Shown: positions 21,466 to 32,555, counted from the stretch's first letter. The stretch is DNA of 36,151 bases from Gloeophyllum trabeum ATCC 11539 (GCF_000344685.1 NW_006920420.1:25846-61996); one strand, 5' to 3'. Notes: a model not told the origin generated them from the letters alone. Numbers and translations: made by a program.

Positions 21466-22000
21466 TGATGTGGATACATCGGTTTGCACGCATTTGCCTA
21501 TTTCCTATTTCGTATGTTTAGCCGTATGTTATTTCCTGAACACTCTTCCTTAGTTATTCCACAGACATTTTCCGAAACATATGATTTCATTATGTCGATT
21601 ACTTCCGCTTTAGGTCTACGTCATATTGTCTCAGTTACTGTATTTATTTAGCTGTACTTCGTCGAATATACGCCAGAATTCTCCTCTCGCGTCTAAGTCT
21701 GACCGGTTTTCAGCCCGAAGACGTGGGTGTAATCACAACTTGACGGAGCCACGTGGGGTACACGTGCTGCTGTGGCAAAGCGGTCACGGCCTTGAAGTCA
21801 AGCTGTACTCAACTTTGACTCGAGTGAGTCGACTCGACGAAGCTTGCACCACCGCCTGCCTAGGCTATGCCCGCCTCGGATACACTGGCCTTTTCGACAT
21901 CCCAAAAGTGCATAACACCATTCCGCTGCCTATCTTCCCAACCTCTGTTGATTTAGCTAAGTCTGCCGACTCCTAGCATATGAGAAATTTCGGCTTCACA
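21466..22000 (+). mobile_element. Probable 3' LTR of the Gypsy element, end uncertain
   Basis: A purine-rich polypurine tract (AACGAGGGGG, 21456-21465) directly precedes TGATGTGG at 21466, the expected LTR start 130 bp after the integrase stop. No second LTR copy is in the window, so the 3' end cannot be fixed. A TTCACA near 21994-21999 is one possible terminus. Confidence 0.5.
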
Positions 22001-22859
22001 GGTTCGCGTCGTCGGGATTGCTGATTCTGTGAGCTCTCGATTCGCCGCGATATTCGAACTCCCGCTAGGGGGACCGTTCGCGGCGGGAAGCCCTCCACTC
22101 TTCCTCCCGTAATCCAACATGCCCACGTCATCCGTGACCCGCTAGCGGGAGGAATACCAGCCAAAGGAACAGGGAAGACTCTCATCTGGCGATTGCGATT
22201 ACGATTTTTTCCCAGGCTCTCGTGGATTCGTCGTCACAAACGCGACTGCTGGCGTCGAGGTGAACTGTTTCTCTCGAAGTCTCGGAAGTCTAGCCATGTA
22301 AGTACTAAGTCCGCTGTTCAGTTATAGCTCCACTAGATTAGGGACGCCTTGCTATACTCGGGCCCTGAGGATGTCCGGCCGGACTGATACCCACTGCATG
22401 TGGTTAGCTACCATGGTAGCCCCACAGCAGGTCACTCACATCTGGTAAGGGCCGCAAGTCGAACTGAGTCTTTCTCCCAATAGGCCAGTAGCATGTCCTG
22501 GCACATAATTGCTCATCCGAATAAGCGTTGACATTTGAGCTAGGCACCGCCAGATGCTTCCCACCTGCAGTCCGTTGCTCCGATATAGAGACGTCTTCCC
22601 GCGCCAAAACCCCGCACGACTTCACGACAGCAGGAGCTACATACGGAACACCCCGTGACCCTAAGCACGAACCGTTCCATAGGTGCACCGTCCTTCAACC
22701 CTACCGAAGCTATATTATAGTCGTACATCTACTAAGCACCAGAAGCCGCTACATACTAAGCGAAACAATCCATATCCCGTGTCTGACTCATCCGCTCTAT
22801 AAGTATATAAAGGCGCCTCTAAATTATCTATGTGATCTTCACAGTCAAACTGTGTGCTA
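22001..22859. other. No gene supported
   Basis: A 10-bp inverted repeat CTCCCGCTAG (22059-22068 and 22142-22151) and a TATA-like TATAAGTATATAAAGG near 22798-22813 on the plus strand are present. The latter resembles a promoter facing the 3' end of the terpene synthase remnant, but no downstream gene was found. The rest looks non-coding. Confidence 0.4.
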
Positions 22860-23895
22860 CATTTCCGTTATCTCCGCCGAAGTACCATGATGCCGCTGAG
22901 CCAGCACTCTACGGCAGAGGTAGGCTGGCGCAGGTGAGCCATGGTTGCCTCGTCCCACGGGCGACTAAGCAAGGCAGTCTTGTCTGCCAGGAATATGGAT
23001 ATTGGGGACGTGTATACTGTTTCGAATTGTCGGACGCCGTTTGCAGGTCGACGCCTTTCTCGCGCATGACGACGGTGAGGACGTTGGCGTTCTTATGCCC
23101 CGTGCCGTATTCTAATGGCGTAAGAGTGGATATCCTGCCAATACTTTCTGTTACCGCCAAAAGTGCATCCCTCGATAGGGAAGGACTCACGTTCGTCCAG
23201 GCCACGTTATCATGCATTCTCTCGAACACCTTATCGTTGAGAACCGCGTCCGAAAGCTCAAAGCGAAAGACCATTTCGATGAAGTCCAAACAGATATGAG
23301 CACCGCTCGTGGACCGCGGAAGATGGTGTATTCGTCGAACGACAAGACTTTGTCCTCCTGTCGTAGCTTTGCCTCTCTTGCAACTTGCTGGGAATATCTT
23401 GCGCTGCTCGTCAGGAAACGCTTGAACGCATTGCCACCAAACAGTCTCCTCAGTCGGGATCCTATACTATCATGAATCAAAGGTGTCATAACCGTAATGG
23501 CGTTAGTTTGCGTGACTCACTAGTACTCACTCTTTATACATATCATATACGATCGACTGGTCACCGACGCTTCCGAAAAGACCATCCAAGTGGGCCCGCA
23601 TCGTTTTCGCTGCTTCTTCTTCGGTCTGGTCATCTGTAAGCTCATCGACCACGAAGATACCATTGAACCAGTCGCAAATGACCCGCAACGCCTCATAGTC
23701 GGCTATTGGGTAAGCGAAGGATGCCATGCGTTTGAGGTCGGAAGAGCGCAGGAATGCTCTCTTGCGCGGGTTGTCTGCATAATGCGCAAATGTCTCGACC
23801 CAGGCAGATGACTCGCCGCGCGCGGCCTCGTATAGAGGATTACATAGTAGAGGGAACGGGCAGATATATTCGAGATCAGGCAACTTGAGCTCCAT
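22860..23895 (-). pseudogene. Sesquiterpene synthase, frameshifted pseudogene
   Basis: On the minus strand the ATG at 23895 opens MELKLPDLEYICPFPLLCNP, a typical fungal class I terpene synthase start. Exon 1 (23895-23531) carries ADYEALRVICDWFNGIFVVD leading into DELTD, matching the D(D/E)xxD metal motif. After an intron, exon 2 (from 23466) continues to FDEYTIFR, where a lost base near 23315 shifts the frame into STSGAHICLDFIEMVFRFEL. Past the next intron (23190-23135), WTN then DIHSYALE restores the NDxxSxxxE (NSE) motif only if an extra base near 23115 is ignored. The remainder, including NVLTVVMREKGVDLQ and ISIFLADKTALLSRPWDEAT, shows further shifts near 23010 and 22890. Both metal motifs survive, but the gene cannot make a full enzyme. 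Sequencing error could explain one lesion, hardly four. Confidence 0.8.
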
Positions 23896-24661
23896 TGCAG
23901 AGGCAGCGAAGTGTTCTGTATCTTCTGGCACCCGACTTCACGCACATTTTACAGACGGTGCGAGAGTCTAGACGTGCTTAAAATGCAGCAAGGGCACTTT
24001 GTTCGGCACTGGATAGATCAACGTTGACGTGATGAACTTGATCAGAGTCCGTATTCTCGCCAGAGTCCTGTCGAGTTTTTACCGAGACTTGCTTACATTT
24101 GTAAACGAACATGCGCATATTAGTGAAGCAGGAAAGCAGATGCGAGGGTTACCTGCCACTATAATGTGGGCCGTACGGGACGAGGATGGGGCTGAGGGAC
24201 ATATGGGGCAACGGGAGTCCGGTATTTTCCAAAGCCAATCCTGACTGAGTGTGGCTCGTCAGGCTCGGAGCCCTTCGCCACATTGAGGAGGAGCAGTTCT
24301 CCCAGACGGGGAGAGCCGAGGATCACGGCAACGGCGTTGAAGACAGGAACGACAACTAGTGATGACGACTCGGAAGGAGAAACCAGTGCCGTTGAAGGAC
24401 TCGGAAGTGACGATGCTGACACTATCTTTTGTCATTGATGTCTTCCCCTACCTCTGCTCGACTTTCGGGGATGAAGAGTGACACTCTACTCCGGTGAAGA
24501 GGAGACTGTGTTTATCGGCATCAGGAAAAAGAGTGTCTTCATAACTCAACAGGTTCAAGCGTGATGGCCCAATCAGGAGCCTGCAGTGAATTACGTCAGC
24601 AAAACGCATGCAGAGCTTTACTACTCACTGAGTCGACTCGAGCTCGACGACGCAGGTTGGG
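23896..24661. other. Shared upstream region of terpene synthase and Atl1-like genes
   Basis: The two genes diverge, so this 766-bp stretch should hold both promoters. No reading frame is convincing and no strong TATA box was noted. Confidence 0.45.
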
Positions 24662-25201
24662 ATGGACAGCGCAGAGTTTCACGCAGCGGTGCGTCGTAGC
24701 TCCCTTCACTGATTGCTCTATCTGACTGCACGCACGCAGGTTTACGACGTCGTCCGCCGGATCCCGCCACAGCGCGTCACAAGTTACGGTGGGCCTCCCT
24801 CTACGATATTACCAAGCCTACGCAGCACCATTGAAGAAGTTCCTTGAACCAGGCCACATCGCAAAGATAATAGGCATGCCCCGACACGCGCGACAGGTCG
24901 GACAAGGTCTGTCTCCTCTTTTCCCCCTCCTCCACGCCCTTAACCCATCCGACAAGCCCTGAAATTTCTCTCCCCTGCCGTCAACCCGCCCGTTCCCTGG
25001 CACCGCGTCCTGTCCTCATCGGGCACCATCTCCTCGCGCGGTCCGGGCACATCGGGCGCTCGCGACCAGGCGGACGCGTTGAGGGCGGAGGGGGTGGAAG
25101 TGGACGAGCGCGGAGGGGAGCTCAGGGTGGATTTGGGACGGTGGGGCTGGTTTCCGAGCGTGGGGGGCATGGAGGGGGAGCAGGGGGAGAGCGGATCGTG
25201 A
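24662..25201 (+). CDS. Alkyltransferase-like protein (Atl1-type, Cys-less MGMT)
   Basis: Four exons (24662-24688, 24740-24788, 24853-24906, 24957-25201) join to 124 residues. The fold signature of the MGMT DNA-binding domain is clear: VYDVVRRIPPQRVTSYG, HIAKIIGMPRHARQVGQALK and VPWHRVLSSSGTISSRG. The catalytic Cys of the PCHR motif is Trp here (PWHR), which defines alkyltransferase-like proteins. S. pombe Atl1 binds O6-alkylguanine without removing it and hands it to nucleotide excision repair; the same nuclear role is inferred here. The conserved Arg in MPRHAR fits the nucleotide-flipping region. A poorly conserved Gly/Glu tail ends the protein. The length fits the family (about 110-130). 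Diverged fragments of a related copy occur at 35130-35259. Confidence 0.88.
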
Positions 25202-25567
25202 GATAAGTTTGTGAGGCTGGTTTGCTAGTACTGTACGTCTTTTGTCTCTATTTGGTGTTGTCTTATTGCTGGATGCACTCTCTCCCTCGAACTGTGCTGT
25301 CTTTGTAATCTCATATTCCCTCTTTCCCTCCCCCCTCTCCAACCACCCAAAGACTTCCTCTGTCAGTGCCCCTCGGGAGGGTGGAGGAGGGGGTGGAAGG
25401 TACGCATCCTTAATACACGGATGCGCACATCCCATCCGCTCCTAACGCCTGTTCCATCGCACCCCTCCACCTGCCGAAACCACTTTCGACACCTCCCCGA
25501 GTGCGCGTCAGAAGGGGTGGAGCAGAGGATGCAAGGTGGGCGTCCATGTCCACGCGTACGCGCACAT
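25202..25567. other. No gene supported
   Basis: Pyrimidine- and purine-rich 3' flank of the Atl1-like gene. It contains GCGCACATCCCAT near 25430, the same motif that flanks the hairpin insertion further right, so a local diverged direct repeat is present. Confidence 0.4.
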
Positions 25568-25640
25568 CTAGGCTGGGGCCAGCCGGTCATTCAAGTGAAT
25601 GAGGCAGAGTCACTTGAAGACCGGCTGAACCCCAGCCTAG
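25568..25640. mobile_element. 73-bp hairpin insertion with direct flanks
   Basis: An imperfect palindrome: the left arm CTAGGCTGGGGCCAGCCGGT and onward pairs with the right arm ending ACCCCAGCCTAG, about 31 bp per arm with an 11-base loop (ATGAGGCAGAG). It is flanked by CGCACAT on both sides (25561-25567 and 25641-25647), consistent with a 7-8 bp target duplication. It looks like a minimal foldback or MITE remnant, or a small hairpin RNA precursor. Confidence 0.7.
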
Positions 25641-25647
25641 CGCACAT

Positions 25648-27535
25648 CCCATTCGCGCTTCTTCCTTTCCTCCCTCCCCCTTACCTCCGCTCTAGGCACT
25701 CTCATACGTGTGCCCTTCTGCGCGGACATGGATACGGCTACTCGCGATCCTGAGACTTGTACGCTCCTGCACTCGACTTCCGGGAGCTCAGCCCCCTCAA
25801 GCAGGCTAACACCATTCGTGGAGTCTAACATTCGATTCTCAATCAACCACTGGAGACAAGGCTCGATGTTCGGTGGCGGTCATGCAAGGAGAACGTAAGG
25901 ACGGGGGAGAACATTTTCTTAACATGTATAAATGGCTCTCGGTACATCGTAAGAGGATTTTCTCCCACTGATTGCGTCAGAGCCCGATGTCTCGCGACAG
26001 AACATTTGCCTTTGTCCCCGGTGAAGGGGGTGATGAGACGGCGCGTCATCTCTGCGCCGTTCGCACCGTTTTACTTCTGGCCTCGACGTTCGACGCTCGA
26101 CGTTCGTACCGGAGACAGCCAGGCCCGTACGCACAACCGCTGAATTAGTCGTATGTGCTCAAGCTAGCTTCCGGGCAGGTAAGCAAGTATAGGGTCTGGA
26201 CCGGGAAGGAGGGGGGGGGGGTTGGAAAGCTAAGGCTGTTTGCCTGTCAGACGCTACTGTAAAACATCTGGCGATTGTTGCGTGGGTCACACCGTAAGGC
26301 CGACTGACGCCCTGCGCCTCAAGTTGCGGCCTGGAACAGTGCGCTCGAGGCTGTAGGTCAGAGGGAAATCTGAAGGTGCGTGCTCCAGCATGTTTGCAGT
26401 GCAACGAAGTCGAAAGTTATGGGATGTAGCCTGCGACTATCCCGCCTAAATGTTCATTTGGTGGGGAGAGTGGTGCGTCTTTTGGTCTGGGTCCATTTGT
26501 AGCAGGCTGACAAGCGAAGAGAAGGGACGACGGGCGTTGTGGTCTTGCAAACGTCTCTTTCATCAGCTCGACTCCCCCCAACAAAGATCACCGCTTCGGC
26601 TCGCTTTATCGTACCTGGAAAGATCCTGACTACGGCGAGGACATGGGAACGGGCTCGGGGTTGGGGCGAAGATTTTGGTGGGGAAGAAGGGTGTGCGCCG
26701 TGAAGAAGAGGCGCTCGTAACTTTCTTGACAAGTTGTCGAGTGGCGGGCTTGCGTGGGGCGCGGGTGCCTCTGTGGCTTGCAGATATGTCAGTTTGACTA
26801 TGCAAGGCGCCTCTACAGCTCACTCTGAGGGTAGGGTGCAATTTAGAGGGTATCATAACCCTGGTTGAGAAAAGGGAAGTAGGCGTATGCGAGCCATCGC
26901 TTCGCGGTCGAAACATACTGCAAACCAACTGTGATTCTATGCAGACTAGATTCGAGAGTACGGACAGTACAGCTGCTACAAGCGAGTGGAATGGAACGTG
27001 TTCGGCTGAATACAGCGAGAAAATAGCGAGAGACACCGAGACTATTTGCTACAGAACGAGCGTGTAGTCCGAGTGATAGGATAGAGAATCAATAAAGCCA
27101 TAAAGATAATGTTCGAGACGCTCTATTTCACCCATCACATTGGGACATATGCACTAACCCTCCGCCCTATTCTGCATGTCGCCGTGGTCGACAGCGGCTT
27201 GCTCCTGCACCGTTTCATTGTTCGCGGAAGCTAGGGGAGCTACGAGCGACGAGACAAGCCTGACTTGAAGCCCAAATTCGAGTGAGGGAAGAAGCTATCA
27301 TGATAATATGAATATTTGAGCGGCGACGAACGCGAGCCACACGAACCGTCAGTATCAGCCGCAACATTGGGGGCCAGCCCTCCTTGGCACCGCGATCAAG
27401 CACGTGCAAACAGCTGCTGTTGATTCCCATATTGGGCACAAATGCCACACCCTGGGAAACACCACGTGAACGCTAGCACTTGGACTGTTGCTTGACTCTT
27501 GTCGCAACTCCATCTCTCCTCTTGAACCCATCGCT
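25648..27535. other. Gene-poor stretch of 1.9 kb
   Basis: No gene with supporting features was found. It includes a G11 homopolymer at 26211-26221, a short CGACGTTCGACGCTCGACGTTCG motif near 26090, and open but unrecognised frames on both strands (for example 26563-27036 minus, and a plus-strand frame around 26640-26800). The last 200 bp should carry the F-box gene promoter. Confidence 0.4.
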
Positions 27536-29284
27536 ATGCCCCATTCGACACCTCACTCTGCGCTTTTGATACCTACCACTAGGTGGCCTTCTCCAGCTGC
27601 TGCCTCCGATACTCCCATGGTCGACGTCGCGGCTCAAGACAGCCACAACAGCTCTCCAGGCACCCGTGCTGAACGTAGTCGTCTCGGTGACATTACTTGG
27701 GCAAGCTTCAATGAAGAAAATCAATCTAACCCCATGGGAGCCGGGTCAGCTGTATCTCACGAGTCCCAATTCGGTGGCATAGAAAACTCATTGCGAAGGA
27801 ATGATAAACCGCAACAACCGATATTTCCGGCCACATATGATGTGAAAGAAGGGAGCTACACTGTTAGTCCTAACAAGCTGCGCACTCCAGACAGGGTGAC
27901 GATCTCGGATGGGCAACGGGTCATGCCTCCCAAAACGTCCCACCAGCGGTGGAAGACGTTCATCGATTTGCCACTAGAAACGGTATACAACGTGAGTCGG
28001 AGCTTTTGGACCACAGCTATGGATCAGGGCCCATCTGTCTCATAGATACTGGAGCACGCAGACCCTTTAACGCTCCTTCACATGTCGCGAGTTACTCGCT
28101 TTCTGCGGAACGCCTTGATGACCCGCGGGAGAAGAGACCTCTGGGCACGATCCTTAGAAGAGGCAGGTAAATCCTCTTTGCAACTACCGCCTTGCCCTCA
28201 AGGGCTTAACGAGCCACAATGGGTACGGCTGGTCTTTGAGCTCCGCTGCACAGTATGTGAAAGTGTCCTTTCTGGTGCTCACGTTACTCTAAGCGCCCGT
28301 GTCATCCCTTGAATAGTATTGCAATGCTCGGGTTCACAACGAGATAATTCACTGGTTTTGGCTATGCCGTGTTTGCGATGATTGTCTGGCCAAGTGGTGC
28401 GTATGTCTTGAGTCCTCCTCCTCCAAGTGAGAGCCTGACAGCTCGGATTCCTACAGCTGTATCAGGGAAGAGGATATTGGAGTATCAACCGGAGTATTTC
28501 CTTCACAGGTATTTGTTTGGGGCGGAAATCCAGCCGATATAATTTCGAGACTAGTAATAAACGACGGTACGTTGCTATGTATCCCATTTGTGAGATCCCT
28601 CATCATGAGGTCTGTAGGCGTATATGAGGGAGAATACTACATGGTGTCGCATGTCCAAGATGTGGGCAAACGGTTGTGGAAGGCTTCTAAAAGCTCAGAG
28701 CGGTTGGAGACTACATTCAAACGCCTTGCTCATCGGAACGCCATCAGACAGATGGTGCGTTCACATCTATCTAAGCCATTCAAATATTGACATTACCTTA
28801 GGAGGGGATGAAGCTATATAAGTGGGCTAGGAAATATTGGATTGCGCAAAGGCAAGAGCGGTAAGTCCGATGACAAGGACTCTGGTTCTCTGAGGGATTG
28901 TGGCTAAAGCCTCACCTTTTTTAACAGTATCGTGAGTAAAATGCGCAAGAAGGGCTACCGCGAAGTTACAACAATGGCCGCAGCCTGTCAAGACTTGTTT
29001 ACTCGAGACCCCGTGGTGGGAGCACCGCGTGAGCTCACAAAGAAAGGTACTTGCTCGCGCATCTTTATCTACACATTCCTAATCAGTTCGATGAAGAATG
29101 GAAATCTATAAAGTCCTACATATTCAGATTGTTTAAGCACATGCTGCACTATGACTGCCTCATACAGAACGCTCATGCGAAAGGCTCGGAGCTCATTGTA
29201 GAGATACTCTCAGAACTCACCATACTTAAGTGGGTAAAGAAGTCCAAGAGGGACGCGGCATTACTGTTAGGCTCTATTTATTGA
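27536..29284 (+). CDS. F-box domain protein (basidiomycete-expanded type)
   Basis: Eight exons: 27536-27991, 28046-28252, 28317-28396, 28457-28566, 28618-28754, 28802-28860, 28928-29046 and 29097-29284, giving 451 residues in one frame. A Ser/Pro-rich disordered N terminus (about 140 residues) precedes the F-box WKTFIDLPLETVYNILEHAD, then LTLLHMSRVTRFLRNALMTR and the LPPCPQGLNEPQWVRLVFEL segment that typifies this large Agaricomycete family, with a Cys-rich stretch after it (CTYCN through WLCRVCDDCLAKCC). The middle and C-terminal helices are also family-like. The F-box should bind Skp1 in an SCF ubiquitin ligase; the target is unknown. The acceptor at 29096 was preferred to the nearer one at 29086 because only it keeps the frame (TKK to EWKSIKSYIF). 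Confidence 0.82.
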
Positions 29285-30049
29285 AGGAAAGTATTCTACT
29301 GGGCCTGAAATGTATACTAAATGCCAGAGAACGATAATCCATTTTGTAGGAGTACGTCACCTCGTACACACTGCACAGATGGACACTGTCTCACTAGTGC
29401 CCACCGTCTACCTTCTCCAAAGAGGTATTTGCCTCAGTCGCAGGAGCTATCGCACATGTCGGGGCGAAGTCTTGTGAGCCAATCAGGAAACTGCATCACG
29501 TCAGCGACGACCGAACAAATCCCCGAGAGTCACCGTTACAGCCTTTTGCAGATCGATAGACCACCAATTCAGAAAATCGCGTATAGTCGGAGTGGGTCGG
29601 AGTGGGTGCCAGGGACGTCGGAAGAAGGTGGGGAAGTCCAAATGGTCTGATTTCCGTCTCTCGGGGACTTACAATTGCTTGTCCGTCGTGGTCCGACTGT
29701 AAATGATTTTTGAAAAGTGGGCCCATCAATCTGCAAACGGCTGTATGCGATCTCGACCGTCTGCATAAAGGACCAAGCACCGCCTCTTATTGTAACATAT
29801 CGTGCGCCCGCCTCCAAGACAAAGTCCTTCCAAGATGGCCCTTCTATCGTCTTTACCGTCGTTGGTACGCCTTCGTTCTCACCATCCCATACAAGTATAA
29901 ACTAGTCAACGTCGTAGGCGGCAAATATTGCGACCGCTGTCATACTGCGCGACCTTGTGGAAGACAAGGCTGGAAGCCCTATGAAGCTCCACCTGATTCG
30001 GACACCCCCAGAGGGCCAGGACGGTCTCCGTTTCTATGATCCTTCACAG
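29285..30049. other. Intergenic, possible 5' part of the kinase-like gene
   Basis: The stretch 29900-30040 reads a coherent plus-strand frame (VILRDLVEDKAGSPMKLHLI) that may be an upstream exon of the kinase-like gene, spliced to an acceptor near 30049. The remainder is unassigned; open frames overlap on both strands at 29569-29817. Confidence 0.35.
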
Positions 30050-30725
30050 TCAGTACGAATTCCCCCGGAAATGCCAGCCCGGCCTCCATCTTCTCTTCTC
30101 TCCCTGAACCTGGAGATGCCGTCCTCGACATCACTGTTGCAAGTCAGCTCGGCCAGGGACGCGTCGGGACCGTTCACATCGCTGACGTGCGGTCCTGCTC
30201 TGTACCTGTCGATATACCGCCCTTCGTCGTCAAAGTCGCGAACCGCGATTTCTGTGACAACCTCTTCAAAAAGGCATGGATGTACAAGGCTGCTATGGTT
30301 ATTTTCTCTCTGAGATCCCTCCGCACACGAAGGTCCTCGGCTGGGACCGTGTGGCCACGACAAAGCTTCCAACGTCGATTCTGTTCCTGGAGCGCGTCGG
30401 GGGGTATTCGCCTCTGGGGGAGCCTGTCCCACAGACCGTGCAGGACGATTTATGGAGCATCACCAAGGATTTCGGGGAGTTACACATCTTTGCTAAAGAC
30501 CTTCGGTATGACAATGTCTTGTTGGCTCCGGACTCACCTCCCGGCCTCCCGTCGCTGGTGTCGCCCTCCAGTCACCGGTCCTATGGATTGCGAGTCGTTG
30601 ATTTTGACCTTGAGTACAAAGTTAATTTACCCCCGCAGTCGCTGGACTTCCATCACAGGCATCCCGTCCGGCTCATTCTCGACAAGGTGCCCAGTGGTAA
30701 TGTTGTAAACCCCTTTGATGATTGA
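30050..30725 (+). pseudogene. Protein-kinase-like domain, frameshifted
   Basis: The first frame reads ASIFSSLPEPGDAVLDITVA then the glycine-rich loop QLGQGRVGTVHIAD (GxGxxGxV) and PFVVKVAN with the ATP-binding Lys. At about 30279 (LFKKAWM) the frame breaks and a second frame takes over with DVQGCYGYFLSE; family members usually have some ten more residues here, so a deletion with frameshift is inferred. The second frame carries FAKDLRYDNVLLAPDS, matching the catalytic HxD...N loop with His replaced, and VVDFDLEYK in the DFG position, and ends at a TGA at 30725. This is the fungal kinase-like family found in many copies in mushrooms. Even if intact, the missing catalytic His and altered DFG hint at reduced activity. 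Confidence 0.68.
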
Positions 30726-31690
30726 ACATTTCGGGGGAACTAGCATGAGTTCTATGATCATATATACTGTTGCATTTAATATCTTTTGCTACTTAGAAGC
30801 ATCACTTATCCGTCCAGCCCCCCTCTCGTGAGCGCCTCCCTCGGCCGAGTCTCAAGCTCCATTCATTATTTGTTGACCGGTCCATGAATAGAACCCTAAC
30901 CACAGTACCCTCATTCTGGGCTGTGGCTTCGTCATAAGACGAGAGAAAAGGAAGGGGGAGACTTGACGACGTTTACGAATTTCGGTTTTTCTGCCGGGGC
31001 ACAACATGGGGGTTGGTTTTGTGGTACACTCAAGTTGGGAGGATTACTTTCGTTGATTTTGATCGGACGTCGCCAATTCCGTCCAGTGTTTATTCACCTT
31101 CGTTTCTTCCGAACCTGTTGTACGTTTCAGTTCTCGTTTGTATTCATGCGATTGGGAGGGCTTTAGACTTGAGGGCGCGGGGATGGCGCCTACGAATGGT
31201 AGTGAGGGGAGGAGAAGTGGACGGAGAGGCGACTTCGATTGTACGCACCGCATAAAGAAAGTAATCACTGTTCATCGCGTCTCGTCGATTTGTGGCTTTA
31301 TCGAGCACAGCTCTGCACGGCGGCGCCAGCCATTATACGTGGCGGGGAATGGATGAACTTACGAGGACACAGCATATACAATATGCATTAGTCTTAATAT
31401 CGATACACGCTCCGCGTGCGAGACACGAATAACTGCATCGGTCGAAGTACGCCAGCCGACAATAGCAGGATTAGCTTACCTGAGGTGTCCATGGCTAGGC
31501 AATCAATCCATGGAAGCGAAGAAACGGTCGCTCCAGAAACATAGTGGCGATTAAATTGCAAGGTGCTCAAGGCATGCGTAACGGATTATCGCACAAGGTA
31601 CGTATTCGTGAATGCATATGACACCGTTTCTAGACTACCCTCAGCCTCGACATCCGAAAAAAGGAGGGGACTTTCGGTTCAATAGAAAAG

Positions 31691-32044
31691 ATGTTAGTCG
31701 AAAGACTCAGCTTGCATCTTCCCATGCTCTACCTTCTCCGATTTCGCCATGCTCAGCGAGAACACGGCAGGGGCTACGACGACGAGGAGGCATGTACACG
31801 GAGATCGAGCATATCATGCTACAACATCCCAGCGTACATGCCGCCTGCTCCTCGCAAGTCCCGGGCAGCGATCTCATCCATTGGTGAAGAAGCTTGTAAC
31901 AGCGATTTAACATCGAGGAGAGACATACGTCCGGTATTCACGAAGACGCAAGTAGGGATCACGGTTGATGACTATGTGAAAGGCATTTCAAGACGGGAGG
32001 CTGTCTATCACGTAGCTTTCGAGGGAGGAGAGTTCCGCTTCTAA
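31691..32044 (+). CDS. Small conserved ORF of the 1.7-kb repeat, right copy
   Basis: Same 117-codon frame, start and stop as in the left copy (1321-1674, minus), beginning MLVERLSLHLPMLY. Replacement differences seen by eye are L/V, H/D, A/V, W/G, D/G and P/R. No known domain. Whether it is expressed is unknown. Confidence 0.35.
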   Translation: MLVERLSLHLPMLYLLRFRHAQREHGRGYDDEEACTRRSSISCYNIPAYMPPAPRKSRAAISSIGEEACNSDLTSRRDIRPVFTKTQVGITVDDYVKGISRREAVYHVAFEGGEFRF

Positions 32045-32261
32045 CGGCGTCGGCGAATGTGTGCGATTAACAACTGAACCGGTACATTGACGGCTAAGAT
32101 GATTGAATGGGACGATGTACCAAACACGCAACCGATGTACTTCTCAGTGCCTCTAGAGGAAGGGGAGAGCACCTCATTGAAGGACTCAAGGGTAGATGAG
32201 AGCAAGACGAAGAATCTAGGAGACATCCGTCGACGCAGTTATCGATGTCGGGATGTCACGG

Positions 32262-32555
32262 TGTGACGATAGCGTGACTGAAGTCGCGGTGTCGGCACAC
32301 GGAGAGTAGACGCCCAAGACAAGACAAGACAGGTGTAAAGTTATGAGATTGAGCGAGCTCTGCAGTACAACGACTTGTACAAGCTCTTTTATACCTCTAG
32401 CGAGGTCTACAGGATGAATAGATTAAGATAGAAAATAAAGAGGGCACTCCAGGTGCCTGTTTTACTCGTACTCTCTTTCAGCCATCTCGGCAGCCACACG
32501 GCCCGAAAGCACGTTCCTCGGTGATCTCGGTGGTCTAGTGAACCGGACGCTCACA
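32262..32555 (+). mobile_element. Solo LTR, 294 bp, with CACGG target duplication
   Basis: Starts TGTGACGATAGC and ends GACGCTCACA, so it has the canonical TG...CA termini inside a TGTGA/TCACA inverted pair. The 5 bases CACGG flank it on both sides (32257-32261 and 32556-32560) and occur once at the matching point of the left repeat copy. It contains a TATA-like TTTTATA (32388-32394) and AATAAA (32434-32439) in the expected LTR order. No internal retrotransposon sequence is present, so LTR-LTR recombination removed the rest. Copia or Gypsy cannot be told apart. Confidence 0.88.

Noticed and set aside
22059..22151. 10-bp inverted repeat CTCCCGCTAG as transposon termini
   Set aside because: Short arms, no target duplication at the ends and no internal features; it could be chance or part of LTR flanking sequence.
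22798..22813. TATAAGTATATAAAGG as the promoter of a plus-strand gene
   Set aside because: Only the antisense side of the terpene synthase remnant lies downstream; no gene was found. Kept as a note in the intergenic entry.
16625..25201. A terpenoid biosynthetic gene cluster (MFS pump plus terpene synthase)
   Set aside because: The synthase is a pseudogene, an assembly gap separates it from the pump, and no P450, oxidoreductase partner or regulator lies between them.
29047..29096. Apparent frameshift near the end of the F-box gene
   Set aside because: Using the acceptor at 29095-29096 in place of 29085-29086 restores the frame and the family-like TKKEWKSI segment, so the gene is intact.
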